Below are positions 44,248-54,362 of a stretch of 64,000 bases of DNA, piece by piece. Source of the stretch: Meira nashicola (taxonomy: Eukaryota; Basidiomycota; Exobasidiomycetes; Exobasidiales; Brachybasidiaceae). Numbering within the stretch: the first letter of the stretch is position 1; each line of letters starts with the position of its first letter. Below the pieces are notes generated by a model, which was not told the origin of the DNA, did not search any database, and saw only the letters and a program-made list of their open reading frames with translations. The DNA lies in contig BCJU01000001.1 of assembly GCA_001600355.1 (NCBI GenBank), positions 5,146,013 through 5,210,012 of the forward strand, in the 5' to 3' direction. Position numbers and translations under genes: made by a program.

Positions 44248-44884
44248 TGGACATATTCGATCCACCTTACACAAGTTGGCTGGCTCAACTGATTACACAT
44301 ATACTACCCTGTTTTTTTCAGTAAAATCCTAGATGGAAATGTAGATCTTGTTTCGAAACCTAATCGATCACCTTCTTTTTGCCTTTTCTTCGTAAGTCCT
44401 TGAATTGGTATGACATTTACAAAACTTTAAAATGCTTTCCTTTCACATGCAAACGGACTTAAGCTATGCCCCAGATTTTTCAAGAACGTAAAACGATTTG
44501 TGTGAAAAAGACGCGTCGATGCTCAGCACTCAGCCTGACAGCACCAGAACACTTTTTCTATCATCTTTTTTTTTTGCAAATCTCTCCACATCAATCAAAT
44601 TAGAAAAAGAATGCATGCATACATTCATTCATTTCCGACGGTCATGCACTGGTACAATAGGAGTGAACCCTACCTATGCGGACGTGGAAAGGTGAAAGAG
44701 TAAAAGTCCATTACCTAGATGACATTTTAGCGCAAGAAAGGAGTGAATTGAAAGAATTGTATTCTTGACACAATTTGATCTTCTAATCATTTCCTAAATT
44801 CTGATAAAGTAGTGAATGCAAGGCTTCACATTCTTTTCTTCCCGTCTTCCTTCACTCTCTTGTTTGTTAAAAACTTGAAACAAG
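44248..44884. other. intergenic region (0.64 kb)
   Basis: 3' end of the CAP gene and promoter of the lipase gene. A CT-rich leader precedes 44885. No gene or repeat seen. Confidence 0.5.
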
Positions 44885-47800
44885 ATGGTAGAAAAGAATC
44901 GTTTGATTTCCGATGGTGATCAAAGCTTACAATATCGTACACAAAATGATGATCAAGTTCCAGGTGGATTTGATTTTACAGGAAGTACAACATCTGGTGC
45001 AGTAAGTGAGCAAGAAGAAGAAGAAGAAGAAGAATTGAATCGGCCAGATGAAACTACTTCTTTACAAGATGCCGCAATGGCAATTCCAGATATGGATGCA
45101 TTATCAGTTTCAAGTTTGCATACTACATCAACCGATCGTGCAGCAGATGAAGAAGGACGAGCAAGTTTAATTGATGAAGAAGAAGAAGTAGATTTAACAA
45201 CAGAAAGGTCAACATTAGATGATACGAATCATGATATGGATTGGAATCATTTATTAGGTTTATCAGGACAAGGATTAAATGCTGCAAATGCTGCAACTTC
45301 TATTGGATTTGCAGCTGCACGTCAAACTACCGCATTTAGTCTTTCGATTGCCAAAAGATTCACTCAAGGTTTATTAGCTTTACCTGCAATGGCATTAGAT
45401 GGTACAATAATGGGTAATGCACCAAATACACAAAATTATAGATCTGATGGAGGTCCAAATTCTTCTTCTTCAATCGCAGGAATAACACATGCTGCCGTCG
45501 GTGGAATTTTTGACGTTATAAGTACTTTAGCAGTCGGTGGAATTGATATTGGAACGGCAATCACTGGTGCAGGTTTAGGTGCTGCTGCAAGTGGAGTTGA
45601 AGGAGTTCGAAGAGCACTTGGAAGTGAAGTTTTACGTAGTTTAGGAGCATTTTCAAGACTTGTACGTAGAGAATGGTATTCAGCTTCGGATACATTACCA
45701 CCAGGAGGTATACCGGGATATTCAATTTTGGGAATCACACAAGCTATGACTGCTTGGGTTAGTATTCAAATGGTAACTAGGGAATATTATGAGAAAAAGA
45801 TGTTGAAGAATTTAGAGGTTGTAGATTTAGAACAAATTCACGCATCCATCAAAGCAGCAAAAGAAAAGAAAGAAAAAGAAGAAGCTGAGCTTTTGAATCG
45901 AGCAAAGATCGAACATGCTCCTCCTCAAGAAGAAGCAGAAACATCCTCGCTCAAAAAGGAAAAACAAAAAGAAGAACCAACGAAGAAAAAGAAAAAGCAA
46001 GTTCGTATTCTTGATGATGAAGAATTACCAGGAGATGAAGGAGATGTGATTGATGCAGAAATTGGAAGTGCTGCTGATGCTGCAATTTCTATTGCTTTAG
46101 AAGAAGAAGAGAAGCCTGAAATAGTTAAAGATGCTATAACTTCTCCTTCCGGACTGAACAATGAAGAAGCAGTATTTGGTTTAAAACGTTATTCAAGATT
46201 GGTTTTAGGTGTTTATGGTGGTGTTGCTCTTGCTTGGTTAGGAAGTTTACCTCCTGATTTAATGCAAGCTGCCGGTACAGTTGTAGATGGCGAAGCAGCC
46301 ACTGTCAAACAACAACCACAATTACCAAATCCAAACAATGCCCAAAATGATTCCAGTATAGATGAACCTTTGATAAGTGGTCGTGCACGAGGTCGTTCAG
46401 CTGCACAAGATGATAGAGCGGAATTCTTACGTGCTGCTGCATCTTTGGATTTGGAAGATGATGAATTGATTGATGATGAAGCAGAAAGCGTTACTGTACA
46501 AGATGAAAGTACTTCTTCAACACCTGCAAGTGCATCTCTTACACCACGTCAAAGTGTTTATATACCTCCTCCAAAAGGTGGTGAAGTTTTATTTTCTACA
46601 GAAGATGAAGATGATGAATCTGTGATTGTTAATTCAGTACCTTCATCAGCTCAAACAACAACATCTCTCAATCGTACTCAAGCTACACCTTCTTTCGCTG
46701 GTGCATCTGATCAACAACAAACTGGTCAACGTTCTTACAGTTATTATGATATTTTAATGGGAACTGCAGATGGAGATATCTTTCATAGATTAGGTGGATT
46801 AGAACAAGGATTAGCAAAAGAAGGAGATTATCAAGAAACAGCTTCACAAGCAGGAAGTGCTGCAGAAAGATTACGTAGATTAAACAATAGAGTTGCTAGA
46901 CCATCAAAGCCAAGATATTACGTAGTTACAGATCATACACAACGAAAGATCGTTCTTGTCCTTCGTGGAAGTTTAACGCTTGGCGATATTGCAATCGATT
47001 TAACATGTGAATCTGCAAATTTTGAAGAACAATGGTCAGATGAAGTGAAAGAAGGGGATGATCAAATTGCAAGTAGTAGTATTGTTGACGACGATGATGA
47101 TAGTGAAACACCTGCAGCAGCGGAAGATTTTTCACCTGAAGCAATTCGAGAAAGAGCAGAACAAAGAAAGAGCGAAGCAGAAGAAAGAAGAAGTAAACCT
47201 CAAGCACGTCAACATGAACGTAGTGAATTTATAGTTCATGAAGGAATGTATGAAACGGCAAAAGAGATTGGTGAAATCGGTAGACCTGTTCATCGTGCAG
47301 TTAGAAGAGCAATGTTAGCTCATCCAGGATACGCTTTAGATATTACAGGCCATTCTTTAGGCGCAGGAGTTGCAGCTCTTTTGGCAATCATGTGGGCTTC
47401 TCCCGATACAGGTTTAACAACAAAGAGTAGTGGTTTACCTATCGGTAGAAAAACACATGCATATTGTTTTGCAGTTCCTTGTGTTATGGGAGTTAAATTG
47501 GGAAAACGTTCTGAACCATTGATAACAAGCTTTTGTTATAGTTATGATTTAGTTTGTCGTTTAAGTTTAGGAGCAATTTTGGATATTCGTAATGCATGTG
47601 CTTGGTTAGCATATGAAAATTCTCAACCTTCAACAATAAATTCACCTGCAAGTAATTCAAATTCATCAACTTCTGGTCTTTCACATCCTATCAGATTAAC
47701 AAATATAATGCAACGTGCATTCTTACATCAATCAGGTCGTATAACCGGACAAAATAAAACAGATTTAGAAGTTGACTTTTTAGCTTTAAGAAAAACCTTG

Positions 47801-48118
47801 GAAGCTAATATGAAACATGTTGAATTATATCCACCTGGAGTAATTTTATACAGTTTACCACAACAAGATATATCTGATGAAATCGAATCTGAACAAGCAA
47901 AAGCGCAAGTACGAGATAGGTTACAAAGTGGTCGTTTGGCTAGTGCAGGTAATGGAGTAAGTGCAAATTCATCTTATTCTGCTGCTCAAAAAGCAGTTTT
48001 GTATAGATTAAGATCAGACGGACATCGTGAAGAAGTTTTCGATCAAATCATTCATAGCCGTGGAATGTTGAGTAGACATATGCCACATATTTATTCCTAT
48101 TGTATTGATTCTCTTTAG
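44885..48118 (+). CDS. DAG-lipase-like class 3 serine lipase
   Basis: Predicted sn-1 diacylglycerol or triacylglycerol lipase. 1077 residues, intronless. The N terminus is acidic. About 120-270 is Gly/Ala-rich and hydrophobic (VGGIDIGTAITGAGLGAAAS), a likely membrane or lipid-droplet association region. The alpha/beta hydrolase core begins near 672 (YYVVTDHTQRKIVLVLRGSL), with nucleophile elbow DITGHSLGAGVAALLAIMWA near 820. The acid is probably the Asp in SYDLVCRLSLG, and the catalytic His sits near the C terminus in MLSRHMPHIYSYC, as in DAGL enzymes. Long disordered inserts are strongly acidic. It ends 39 bases from the convergent first gene of the secreted-protein array and forms its border. 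Confidence 0.88.
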   Translation: MVEKNRLISDGDQSLQYRTQNDDQVPGGFDFTGSTTSGAVSEQEEEEEEELNRPDETTSLQDAAMAIPDMDALSVSSLHTTSTDRAADEEGRASLIDEEEEVDLTTERSTLDDTNHDMDWNHLLGLSGQGLNAANAATSIGFAAARQTTAFSLSIAKRFTQGLLALPAMALDGTIMGNAPNTQNYRSDGGPNSSSSIAGITHAAVGGIFDVISTLAVGGIDIGTAITGAGLGAAASGVEGVRRALGSEVLRSLGAFSRLVRREWYSASDTLPPGGIPGYSILGITQAMTAWVSIQMVTREYYEKKMLKNLEVVDLEQIHASIKAAKEKKEKEEAELLNRAKIEHAPPQEEAETSSLKKEKQKEEPTKKKKKQVRILDDEELPGDEGDVIDAEIGSAADAAISIALEEEEKPEIVKDAITSPSGLNNEEAVFGLKRYSRLVLGVYGGVALAWLGSLPPDLMQAAGTVVDGEAATVKQQPQLPNPNNAQNDSSIDEPLISGRARGRSAAQDDRAEFLRAAASLDLEDDELIDDEAESVTVQDESTSSTPASASLTPRQSVYIPPPKGGEVLFSTEDEDDESVIVNSVPSSAQTTTSLNRTQATPSFAGASDQQQTGQRSYSYYDILMGTADGDIFHRLGGLEQGLAKEGDYQETASQAGSAAERLRRLNNRVARPSKPRYYVVTDHTQRKIVLVLRGSLTLGDIAIDLTCESANFEEQWSDEVKEGDDQIASSSIVDDDDDSETPAAAEDFSPEAIRERAEQRKSEAEERRSKPQARQHERSEFIVHEGMYETAKEIGEIGRPVHRAVRRAMLAHPGYALDITGHSLGAGVAALLAIMWASPDTGLTTKSSGLPIGRKTHAYCFAVPCVMGVKLGKRSEPLITSFCYSYDLVCRLSLGAILDIRNACAWLAYENSQPSTINSPASNSNSSTSGLSHPIRLTNIMQRAFLHQSGRITGQNKTDLEVDFLALRKTLEANMKHVELYPPGVILYSLPQQDISDEIESEQAKAQVRDRLQSGRLASAGNGVSANSSYSAAQKAVLYRLRSDGHREEVFDQIIHSRGMLSRHMPHIYSYCIDSL

Positions 48119-48157
48119 AACGGGATACCCAAGCCTTTACACTATAATTATTCATCT

Positions 48158-48744
48158 TTATTTTGGATTTTGCTTGTTTAAATAATAATAATCTTTAGAC
48201 TTTTGATTACGATCTTTTACCCAGTTAGGATCTTTTTTACGATTAAGATACCAATTTCTTTGATAGTCTTTCATACTTTCTTTACGAATTCGTTCATATT
48301 CGACTGGATTTTCAAGTTTAGCTAAACGGTTGCTTTCCTTTTTTGATGATGTCTGCATAAGAAGAAAGGAAAGTGATTAGCATCTTTCTTTAGACAACTC
48401 AATGAACATGTAATACAAACCCCACTTTTGATCCTATTTCGATGTCTTTGTTGAGCAAGTCTATTGGTAATTCTTCTTCGTTTGACTCTATCAACATCTT
48501 CAACTTTTTGCTCTCTTGAGCGTTTTGACTTGACAACTTTTTTTGCATTTGCTACTTGGACCGGGTGGACTTGAGTAACTTCAACATTAGAATGACTTTC
48601 CGAATTAACGTTTGGAGGTCCAATTCTCAACGTAAGGTCTATTCCAGCGGGATCTTTTTGATTTTGATTTTGATCATCAGAAGCGCAATGTACAAGCCAT
48701 AATAAATGAAAAAATACAACAAAGTAGCAAAATGAATACAACAT
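48158..48744 (-). CDS. array member 1: secreted, LxLxL-type, basic tail
   Basis: Exons 48744-48421 and 48352-48158 (172 residues), joined in phase 0 by a 68-nt intron with a weaker donor (GTTTGT) and acceptor TTATGCAG. Signal peptide MLYSFCYFVVFFHLLWLVHC is followed by the leucine motif GIDLTLRIGPP, a Val/Ser linker and a basic run ending KRRRITNRLAQQRHRNRIKS. Exon 2 carries the basic repeat region (YERIRKESMKDYQRNWYLNR, KKDPNWVKDR). Convergent with the lipase gene. Promoter element CGGGGC lies 84 bases upstream. Function unknown; candidate effector by inference. Confidence 0.8.
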
Positions 48745-48827
48745 CGTTATGTTCTATTAAGTGTTGATGTGGTTATACCAATCGAATCGAATATTTTTTG
48801 AATAACAAGTGAGTGCAAGAGTTTTAT

Positions 48828-48833
48828 GCCCCG
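48828..48833 (-). promoter_or_regulatory. CGGGGC element upstream of array member 1
   Basis: Reads CGGGGC followed by ATAAAA on the gene strand, 84 bases before the start codon. Same position and orientation as in most array members. Confidence 0.65.
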
Positions 48834-49016
48834 TTTGCATACTGTTTATTTAACTGTATTAGCACAGCTTTCTACACAAAATGACAAAGTATAGGTGGCT
48901 ATAAAAAACAAATACCGATGCGGTTAATTATGAACAGAATGCGATGATTGCCAAGAAATACGCGGAATGTTAATTTGTGCAAACGACATCCACGAGATAA
49001 AGAATTTAAGCGATCC

Positions 49017-49679
49017 TTATGACATTTTTTCAGAATTCTCCTTATTTAACTTCACTTCCTTTCTCTCTTTTATTAACTTTCGTCTTCTTATATTTTTTGC
49101 TTCTTGATTAGCTTTTTTCCATTCTAAATCTTTACCCTTTCGTGTGTAATACTTCTTCTGAGATTTATTTTCCATTTCCCGTCTCTTTCTCTTTAACATT
49201 TCCTTATTTTCAATTTTATAAATTCGTTTTTCTTCATTTATTCTTGGTAACTTATAAGTGAAAGATCTAATAAGCAAAATGCTTGAAATTTTCTTGTTAT
49301 GGTTTATACTCACTCCAAGTTTTTGCATCTCCCTAATATCTTTTTTATATTTTTTATTATATTGATATTTCCTTTGTTTTTGTGCTTCAGTTAAAGGTTT
49401 AGCAGATTTTCCGCTGTTGTACTTAATTGTACTTTGGTGATTTTTTTCCTTGTTTTGCGAAACATGTCGAGGTAGATCATTTCTTATCTTTTGATCGGGG
49501 TATAAAGTGTCGAAATAATGAAAAGCATCCCAATAACTGTCTATTTTATTTTGAAGTCGGTTTGGTGATAAGTTGATTGTATCAGGAGCAGCTTTCCGAT
49601 CTTGAGGTGGATTTTGAAACTCTGTACAACTGATAATCTGAGAAAAACAAGTGATCAAAATAAAAAATATAGTGAACAT
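49017..49679 (-). CDS. array member 2: secreted, SPxxLQxKVDSY-type, basic tail
   Basis: Exons 49679-49314 and 49250-49017 (199 residues). The 63-nt intron (GTGAGTATAAACC donor, TATAAG acceptor) is a multiple of three and has no stop, so the unspliced frame also reads through (220 residues). Splicing is preferred because the join LG|LPRINEEKR matches LG|LPSRGEERR of member 7. Signal peptide MFTIFFILITCFSQIISC, then INLSPNRLQNKIDSYWDA, closely like members 3 and 7. The tail is very rich in Lys/Arg/Glu. No GGGGC element found upstream; only CGGGCGC on the opposite orientation near 49781. Confidence 0.78.
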   Translation of the reverse strand: MFTIFFILITCFSQIISCTEFQNPPQDRKAAPDTINLSPNRLQNKIDSYWDAFHYFDTLYPDQKIRNDLPRHVSQNKEKNHQSTIKYNSGKSAKPLTEAQKQRKYQYNKKYKKDIREMQKLGVSINHNKKISSILLIRSFTYKLPRINEEKRIYKIENKEMLKRKRREMENKSQKKYYTRKGKDLEWKKANQEAKNIRRRKLIKERKEVKLNKENSEKMS

Positions 49680-49840
49680 GCTGATTAATAAAGATTATGA
49701 TAAAGAAAAGAAAAAAAAGGATAAACGATATAGTAGAGTCAGAAAAATTATAAGTTTTTGATACACAAGTAATACATCAATCGGGCGCTTCGATGACGTG
49801 TTTATTACTCGTTTATAATTTGCTTATGGCAAATTTGATC

Positions 49841-50464
49841 TTAATCAACTTTTTTTTTTGCCGCTTTATCCATCTTTCTGCGTAATCTTGCATCTTTTTG
49901 CTTTTTTACCCAAGCATGATTAGATTTCATCTTTTCATAAAATCTTGCTGAGTTACGAGCTTGATTTGCAAGATGTTTCTTATATAGTTCAGGTGAAAGA
50001 TAAGATAAAATAGAATCAGTAATTTACTCTAAATATTATTAACTTCACATGATATAATTGCATACCTTTTCACCTTTTAAACGTAATCTTCTTAGTCTTC
50101 CATCAAAGCGTTCTTTCTCTCTGATGTCTTTTAAAGCCTCTTCGCTCATTTCCGCTCTTGGAATTCGTTTACCTTTACGTCTGAGAGGTGACTTTTGATT
50201 GGTCATACTTTCTGTATTTGTTATGTATGGTTTCGATGATTCTAAAATTGGAAAGTGCTCTGAATCTTTGATTGCTGGCTCATGAGGGTGAAGATGATCA
50301 AAATGTTCTAAAGCTTCATAATACGAATCAACTTTATTTTGTAAGCTATTCGGACTGAGCTGTAAATCCGGATCGTTATTCACATTCTTGCTATGTTTAG
50401 GACTGTCACCTCCGTGGGCTAATCCGGTAAGAATATATATGTGAAATAAAAGAGCAAAAAACAT
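49841..50464 (-). CDS. array member 3: secreted, SPxxLQxKVDSY-type, basic tail
   Basis: Exons 50464-50066 and 49978-49841 (178 residues), phase-0 intron of 87 nt (GTATGC donor, CTATATAAG acceptor). Signal peptide MFFALLFHIYILTGLAHG, then DLQLSPNSLQNKVDSYYEAL, and His/Asp-rich linker (EHFDHLHPHEP). The basic part includes LRRKGKRIPRAEMSEEA and exon 2 RFYEKMKSNHAWVKKQKDAR. Exon 2 is only 46 codons and would escape simple ORF searches. A GGGGC core lies about 87 bases upstream. Candidate effector by inference. Confidence 0.75.
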
Positions 50465-50550
50465 ATTCTAAAGAGGTTAATGTTGATGTTAGGTTTAAGG
50501 ATAGCGTTCAAATACCATTTCACAACTAATCAAACCATAATACAGGAAAC

Positions 50551-50556
50551 GCCCCT
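50551..50556 (-). promoter_or_regulatory. AGGGGC element upstream of array member 3
   Basis: Gene strand reads AGGGGCGTTT about 87 bases before the start; first base differs from the commonest form. Confidence 0.55.
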
Positions 50557-50650
50557 TGGAAAAAAATGTACAGCCATCCTTAAACACAATATCTCCCCGC
50601 ACACAATTGGATGCAGTCCAAGAATGTGTGATAATTGCGTATTATATAAG

Positions 50651-51264
50651 CTAATCCATATTATGCATCTTATCTTGGCGTTCTTGTAACTTTCGTTCTG
50701 CTTTTCTTTTTCTGTATTCTCTTCCCCCTCTTGCTTTCATCTTTTTATAAGCAATTCTTTTTACTGGATCCTTTTTTGAATTTTCCAAATATCTTTTTTG
50801 ATTTTCTCTTTTTCGTTTTAATTCTTTTTCGACGTATTCTGCTCCCTGTTAAAAAATAATCTGTAAATGTTCATCAATTTATATTAATTTCCGGAACTTA
50901 CCATTTCTTCAATCTTTCTCTTCTTTTCACGCATATGTCTTCGCTTCTTTTCAAGTTTAAATTCTTCTCTCTCTTCCAGTGTCAAACTAAGACCTTCTCG
51001 TATAGCCTTTTGGACTAGATCTTCATGGGTATTCATTGTCAATTGAGTTGTATTAAATCTTTTTCGTTTTGTGCTTATTTTTTCTTGTTTGCCACTTTCT
51101 TGCTTTTCATTTAAAACATGTGAACTTTTAGAAGGGTTATACGGTCCTTACCTTAAATCGAGGTCTACTTTTGAGCCATCATTATCTTCCATTGCTTTGA
51201 TCAATCCATCCTTAAAATTAAGAATGATCAGAAGGAGTATAAATTTGTACAAAAAATGACTCAT
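50651..51264 (-). pseudogene. array member 4: LxLxL-type with in-frame stop in the motif (pseudogene or atypical intron)
   Basis: Start ATG 51264; signal-like MSHFLYKFILLLIILNFKDG, then VDLDLR, immediately followed by TAA (51150-51148) where relatives have Leu, then GPYN and an open frame for 81 more codons. A phase-0 intron at 50901-50846 (GTAAGTTCC donor, TTTAACAG acceptor) joins exon 2 (50845-50651) with GAEYVEKELKRKRENQKRY and the basic repeats. A single TTA-to-TAA change would explain the stop. Alternatively the AGGTAAGG at the stop is a splice donor, but the possible acceptors (57 or 72 nt on) lack pyrimidine tracts. Downstream frame and splice sites are intact, so loss would be recent. 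Confidence 0.65.
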
Positions 51265-51353
51265 ACTTTGCTACCAATATGGATGAAAGAGTGATTGAAT
51301 GTTACAATGTTAGAATTATCTCTATCAGTTCTTTTCATGTGTTGGCGTTATTT

Positions 51354-51359
51354 GCCCCG
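51354..51359 (-). promoter_or_regulatory. CGGGGC element upstream of array member 4
   Basis: CGGGGCAAATAA on the gene strand, 90 bases before the start codon. Retained although the coding frame may be broken. Confidence 0.6.
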
Positions 51360-51433
51360 ACTATAGTGTTGTGTTAATCTCATACACTTTGCTATGTTTT
51401 CTCCACCCGAATTTGGAAGCAAAGTGTTTATTT

Positions 51434-51959
51434 TTACTGCCCTTCAGCCTGAGCTTTTTTCGCGGCTTGTTTTTCTTTACGCTTTCTTGCTCTATATGCT
51501 TTAAGCCATGCACTTCTCTTTGCTTTATTTGCTAAATATTTTATAGGATTCGCTTTGAGTTTTAACCTGTGTGTGTTTTCATAATTCCTTTGTCTTTGCT
51601 TTTCAGCTAAAAGCGCTTCTCCTCCCTTTTTCATAATTGAAATAAAATAAAATGTAAGAATTCATTCTATAACGCTATTATATAAAACAATTTTGTTTAC
51701 TTACCATTTCTCTTATTTCTTGTCTCTTTCGTCTCATACCTAATCGTCGAACTTTCAATCTTTTCTCTCTCTTTAGGTCGATTTTGTTTTTCATTTCCTC
51801 TTCTTTGTTATGGTTAGTATTATATTGTGGTAGTGATAATCGAAGTTCTAAATCTATTTTATTTGTTTGATCAGTAGGACTTGTATCTTTTACTGGAAAG
51901 GTGTTGCCAGTAAAAGCAAATAGCCAAGAGCAGAAAAGAATCATGAAGTATAAATTCAT
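51434..51959 (-). CDS. array member 5: secreted, LxLxL-type, basic tail
   Basis: Exons 51959-51705 and 51625-51434 (148 residues), phase-0 intron of 79 nt (GTAAGT donor; acceptor ATGAAAAAG chosen to give GGEALLAEKQ, matching GAEY/GGEI starts in members 4 and 14). An ATG at 51992 would add eleven residues; the one used precedes the signal peptide MNLYFMILFCSWLFAFTG. Motif KIDLELRLSLP is a perfect LxLxL. The linker is short and the basic run begins early (KREKRLKVRRLGMRRKRQ). Exon 2 is Ala/Lys/Arg-rich. No GGGGC element was found within 130 bases upstream. Confidence 0.76.
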
Positions 51960-52087
51960 TTTCAGTAATGATGATGATAATGAAGGAAACATGTTAAAAA
52001 TAAAAATTCGAAAAAAGGGTTAGAATTCGAAATCAGATAAAATGCAGTGCAAATACGCAATATATTTACACAAAACAATTTAATCGT

Positions 52088-52753
52088 TTAGTCTTTTCTT
52101 TGTGAAGCTTGAAGTTTCTTCCTTAATCTATACTCTTTCATAGATTTCTTCTTCTTTTCACTTCTTTTTTCAGATAATTCTTTATCAGCAGAAATTTTTT
52201 CATTTCTTCTTTTAGCTCTAATTGCCCTTTTGATTTTATATTCTGCATGTTTTTTTGGATCTGCTTTTACTTTTCGCCAATATCTTGCATTTGGAGTTAA
52301 ATTTTCTTCTAGTTCTGTATATTCCTGTAAGAGAGGTAAAACGATTAATGAAATTCATGAGTAGAAATCTAAAATACTTTCATTTATAGCACTTACTTTG
52401 TTTTCTGGCTTGCTTGCTTGTCTTTTCATTTCGTAGTAACGTCTGATTCCCATTGTTCTATTTGCGATTTTATCATTCTTGTTTGTTGAACGATGTTGTT
52501 GTTGATTGGGACTTTGTTGTGAATTGCCTAAAAAATCATTGATGTGAAAGGGATATGTCTTTAAACCTTTCTTTTGCTGCGAATCTACATGTGATGCTTT
52601 CGGATAAGATACATCTGAATCGCTTTGATGGGATAGATTTAGCCATTGATTGATATCTATAGTGCTTTCATCATCCGAATCGCCTGCTATATACAGTGTC
52701 AGGGCTGACAACACCAATATGAGAGTGTTTAAAAAATTCTTTCCCCTATTCAT
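52088..52753 (-). CDS. array member 6: secreted, WLNLS-type, basic tail
   Basis: Exons 52753-52397 and 52324-52088 (197 residues), 72-nt phase-0 intron (GTAAGT donor, TCTTACAG acceptor). The ATG at 52753 fits the signal peptide (NFLNTLILVLSALTLYIAG); an upstream ATG at 52822 adds 23 residues. Motif IDINQWLNLSHQSDSD, followed by a Gln/Asn-rich linker (SPNQQQHRS). Exon 2 starts EYTELEENLTPNARYWRKVK and contains the repeat cores KADPKKHAEYK and EKKKKSMKEYRLRKK. Promoter element 94 bases upstream. Confidence 0.8.
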
Positions 52754-52846
52754 CTTGATTATCAATGTATAGCTAGAAAGAAGATTCATAGTAGGATGTT
52801 TACGTATTGGATCTATTCTCAATGTGATTTATTTGAGTTGAAATGA

Positions 52847-52852
52847 GCCCCG
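52847..52852 (-). promoter_or_regulatory. CGGGGC element upstream of array member 6
   Basis: CCGGGGCTCATTT on the gene strand, 94 bases before the start at 52753. Confidence 0.62.
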
Positions 52853-52908
52853 GTCTTCATATGCAATGTGCAAACAAATTGTTATTCTAGATAGGTGATA
52901 TTCAAAAC

Positions 52909-53532
52909 TTAGGGAGATTTAGGTTTCTTCGCTCGTTCTTCTTCTTCTTCTTCTTTTCGCAGCTGTTCTATCCTTTTTCTATATCTCCTTGATGATTCGC
53001 TTCTACCTGCTGTCCATTTTGCTTTTTTCATTGGATCCTGTTTGACCTTTTGAACATATTTCAGATGCGATTTTTTATTTTGTTCTTTTCGTTTATTTCT
53101 CAAAAAATCAGGATTATCCTGCTTGAATTTCCGTCTTTCTTCACCTCTTGAAGGTAGCTAGAAGTCAAAAAAAAAAGAGGTGAGTAAAAACATAATTAAT
53201 GAAAAACAAGAAAGTACTTTAAAACATACACCTAGTATTTTCCTCCTTCTTGCATCAATACGAAATGCCTTAGCATACTCGGCCTCCTTCCTTTTTTGTT
53301 CGTCTGATTTACTTATTTTGCTTTCACGAGTTTGTTTAGGTTGCTCCTTTTCACTACTATCAAGAAAAGAATGATATGCAGCAAAATAATCATCAACTTT
53401 ACGTTGAAAGCTTTTTGGACTTAAATCCGCATCTGAATTATTCAAAGGATCATCCATTTGACATGTTGTGTATGTGAACACGATCAAGTGAATGAATGAT
53501 AGTTGAATAAATGTTAGATTGTTGAAAAACAT
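52909..53532 (-). CDS. array member 7: secreted, SPxxLQxKVDSY-type, basic tail
   Basis: Exons 53532-53230 and 53157-52909 (183 residues), 72-nt phase-0 intron (GTATGT donor, GACTTCTAG acceptor). Signal peptide with core FIQLSFIHLIVFTY, then DADLSPKSFQRKVDDYFAAY, the third member of this motif class. Linker Ser/Lys-rich; exon 1 ends AFRIDARRRKILG. Exon 2 begins LPSRGEERRKFKQDNPDF and has VQKVKQDPMKKAKW plus a Glu run (EEEEEERAKK). No GGGGC element in the 130 bases upstream. Confidence 0.79.
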
Positions 53533-53661
53533 AGTTGCAGAATACCTTGATGGTACAACAAAAGAAGTGTGAAGGATAACATTACAATCATAAACAAACC
53601 CTAAAACTTAGACACAGCCGCAATATACACGAAAATTAAGATATGATACACAATCTTTTCA

Positions 53662-54237
53662 TCATTTATCTCCTTCCTCTTTTGATTGTTCATTGGACAA
53701 TTTCTGTCTTTTACGTTCATAAAATGTAATCTGATTATGCTTTTGTCTTGCCCTGTATTCAGCTAATAATTTAGGATTTTGTTTAATTTTAACGAGATAA
53801 TTAGCATTATTAACTCTTTTTCGAGCTCGAAATTGTTCAAGGAGTTTTGGATTCTGATAGACACTTTTCATATACCGTTTACTAGATTTACGATATTGTT
53901 CTTTCCTTGATTCTTCTCTATCTATAAGCTTTATGAAGAAGAGTAATCTTTAATGTCAGCATAATTTATGTTACCCTTAAAGATATACCGACACACGTAC
54001 TTCCATCTCTGCTCTTGTTCGCTTCTTTCTTTTAGGGTGAGCTTGCAAATTGCTTTGATCTTTTTCCACCTCAATATGTTCATCTACACTTGGTTGTTCT
54101 TGGTGATGACCTGGAGGTGCTAGTGTAAGTCGTAAATCAATTTCCTCATTATCACTTGCACAATTATTGAGTGGAATCATACTGAAAAGAAGGATTAAAA
54201 TAAGGCACAACCCTCTCTGTTGAAATGTTAAAGGCAT
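53662..54237 (-). CDS. array member 8: secreted, LxLxL-type, basic tail
   Basis: Exons 54237-54001 and 53928-53662 (167 residues). Donor GTACGT (other GT sites occur 9-15 bases on) with acceptor TTCATAAAG gives a 72-nt phase-0 intron. Signal peptide core GLCLILILLFSMIPL; motif EIDLRLTLAPPG; then an acidic/Gln linker and HPKRKKRTRAEME. Exon 2: LIDREESRKEQYRKSSKRYM, and two clear repeat units, QNPKLLEQFRARKRVNNANY and QNPKLLAEYRARQKHNQITF, each about 25 residues. Promoter element 88 bases upstream. Confidence 0.78.
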
Positions 54238-54324
54238 GTTTTCCACAGTTTGTTATGTGTTGTTGAGAAAACAAAAGAAGGCATTTCAGAAAGGCTTGCT
54301 ATAAATTATAATTTTGAATCTTTC

Positions 54325-54330
54325 GCCCCG
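54325..54330 (-). promoter_or_regulatory. CGGGGC element upstream of array member 8
   Basis: CGGGGCGAAAGATTC on the gene strand, 88 bases before the start; a TTATAATTTATAG stretch follows within 30 bases and could be the TATA region. Confidence 0.63.
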
Positions 54331-54362
54331 TGAGAAAAGTATTCCGTCTTGAGCAGGACTTC

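Noticed and set aside
43301..44332. A 343-codon frame overlapping the CAP-domain gene
   Set aside because: It is the +1 reading of the Asp/Ser-rich repeats; composition (Met/Ile/His runs) is typical of a shadow frame.
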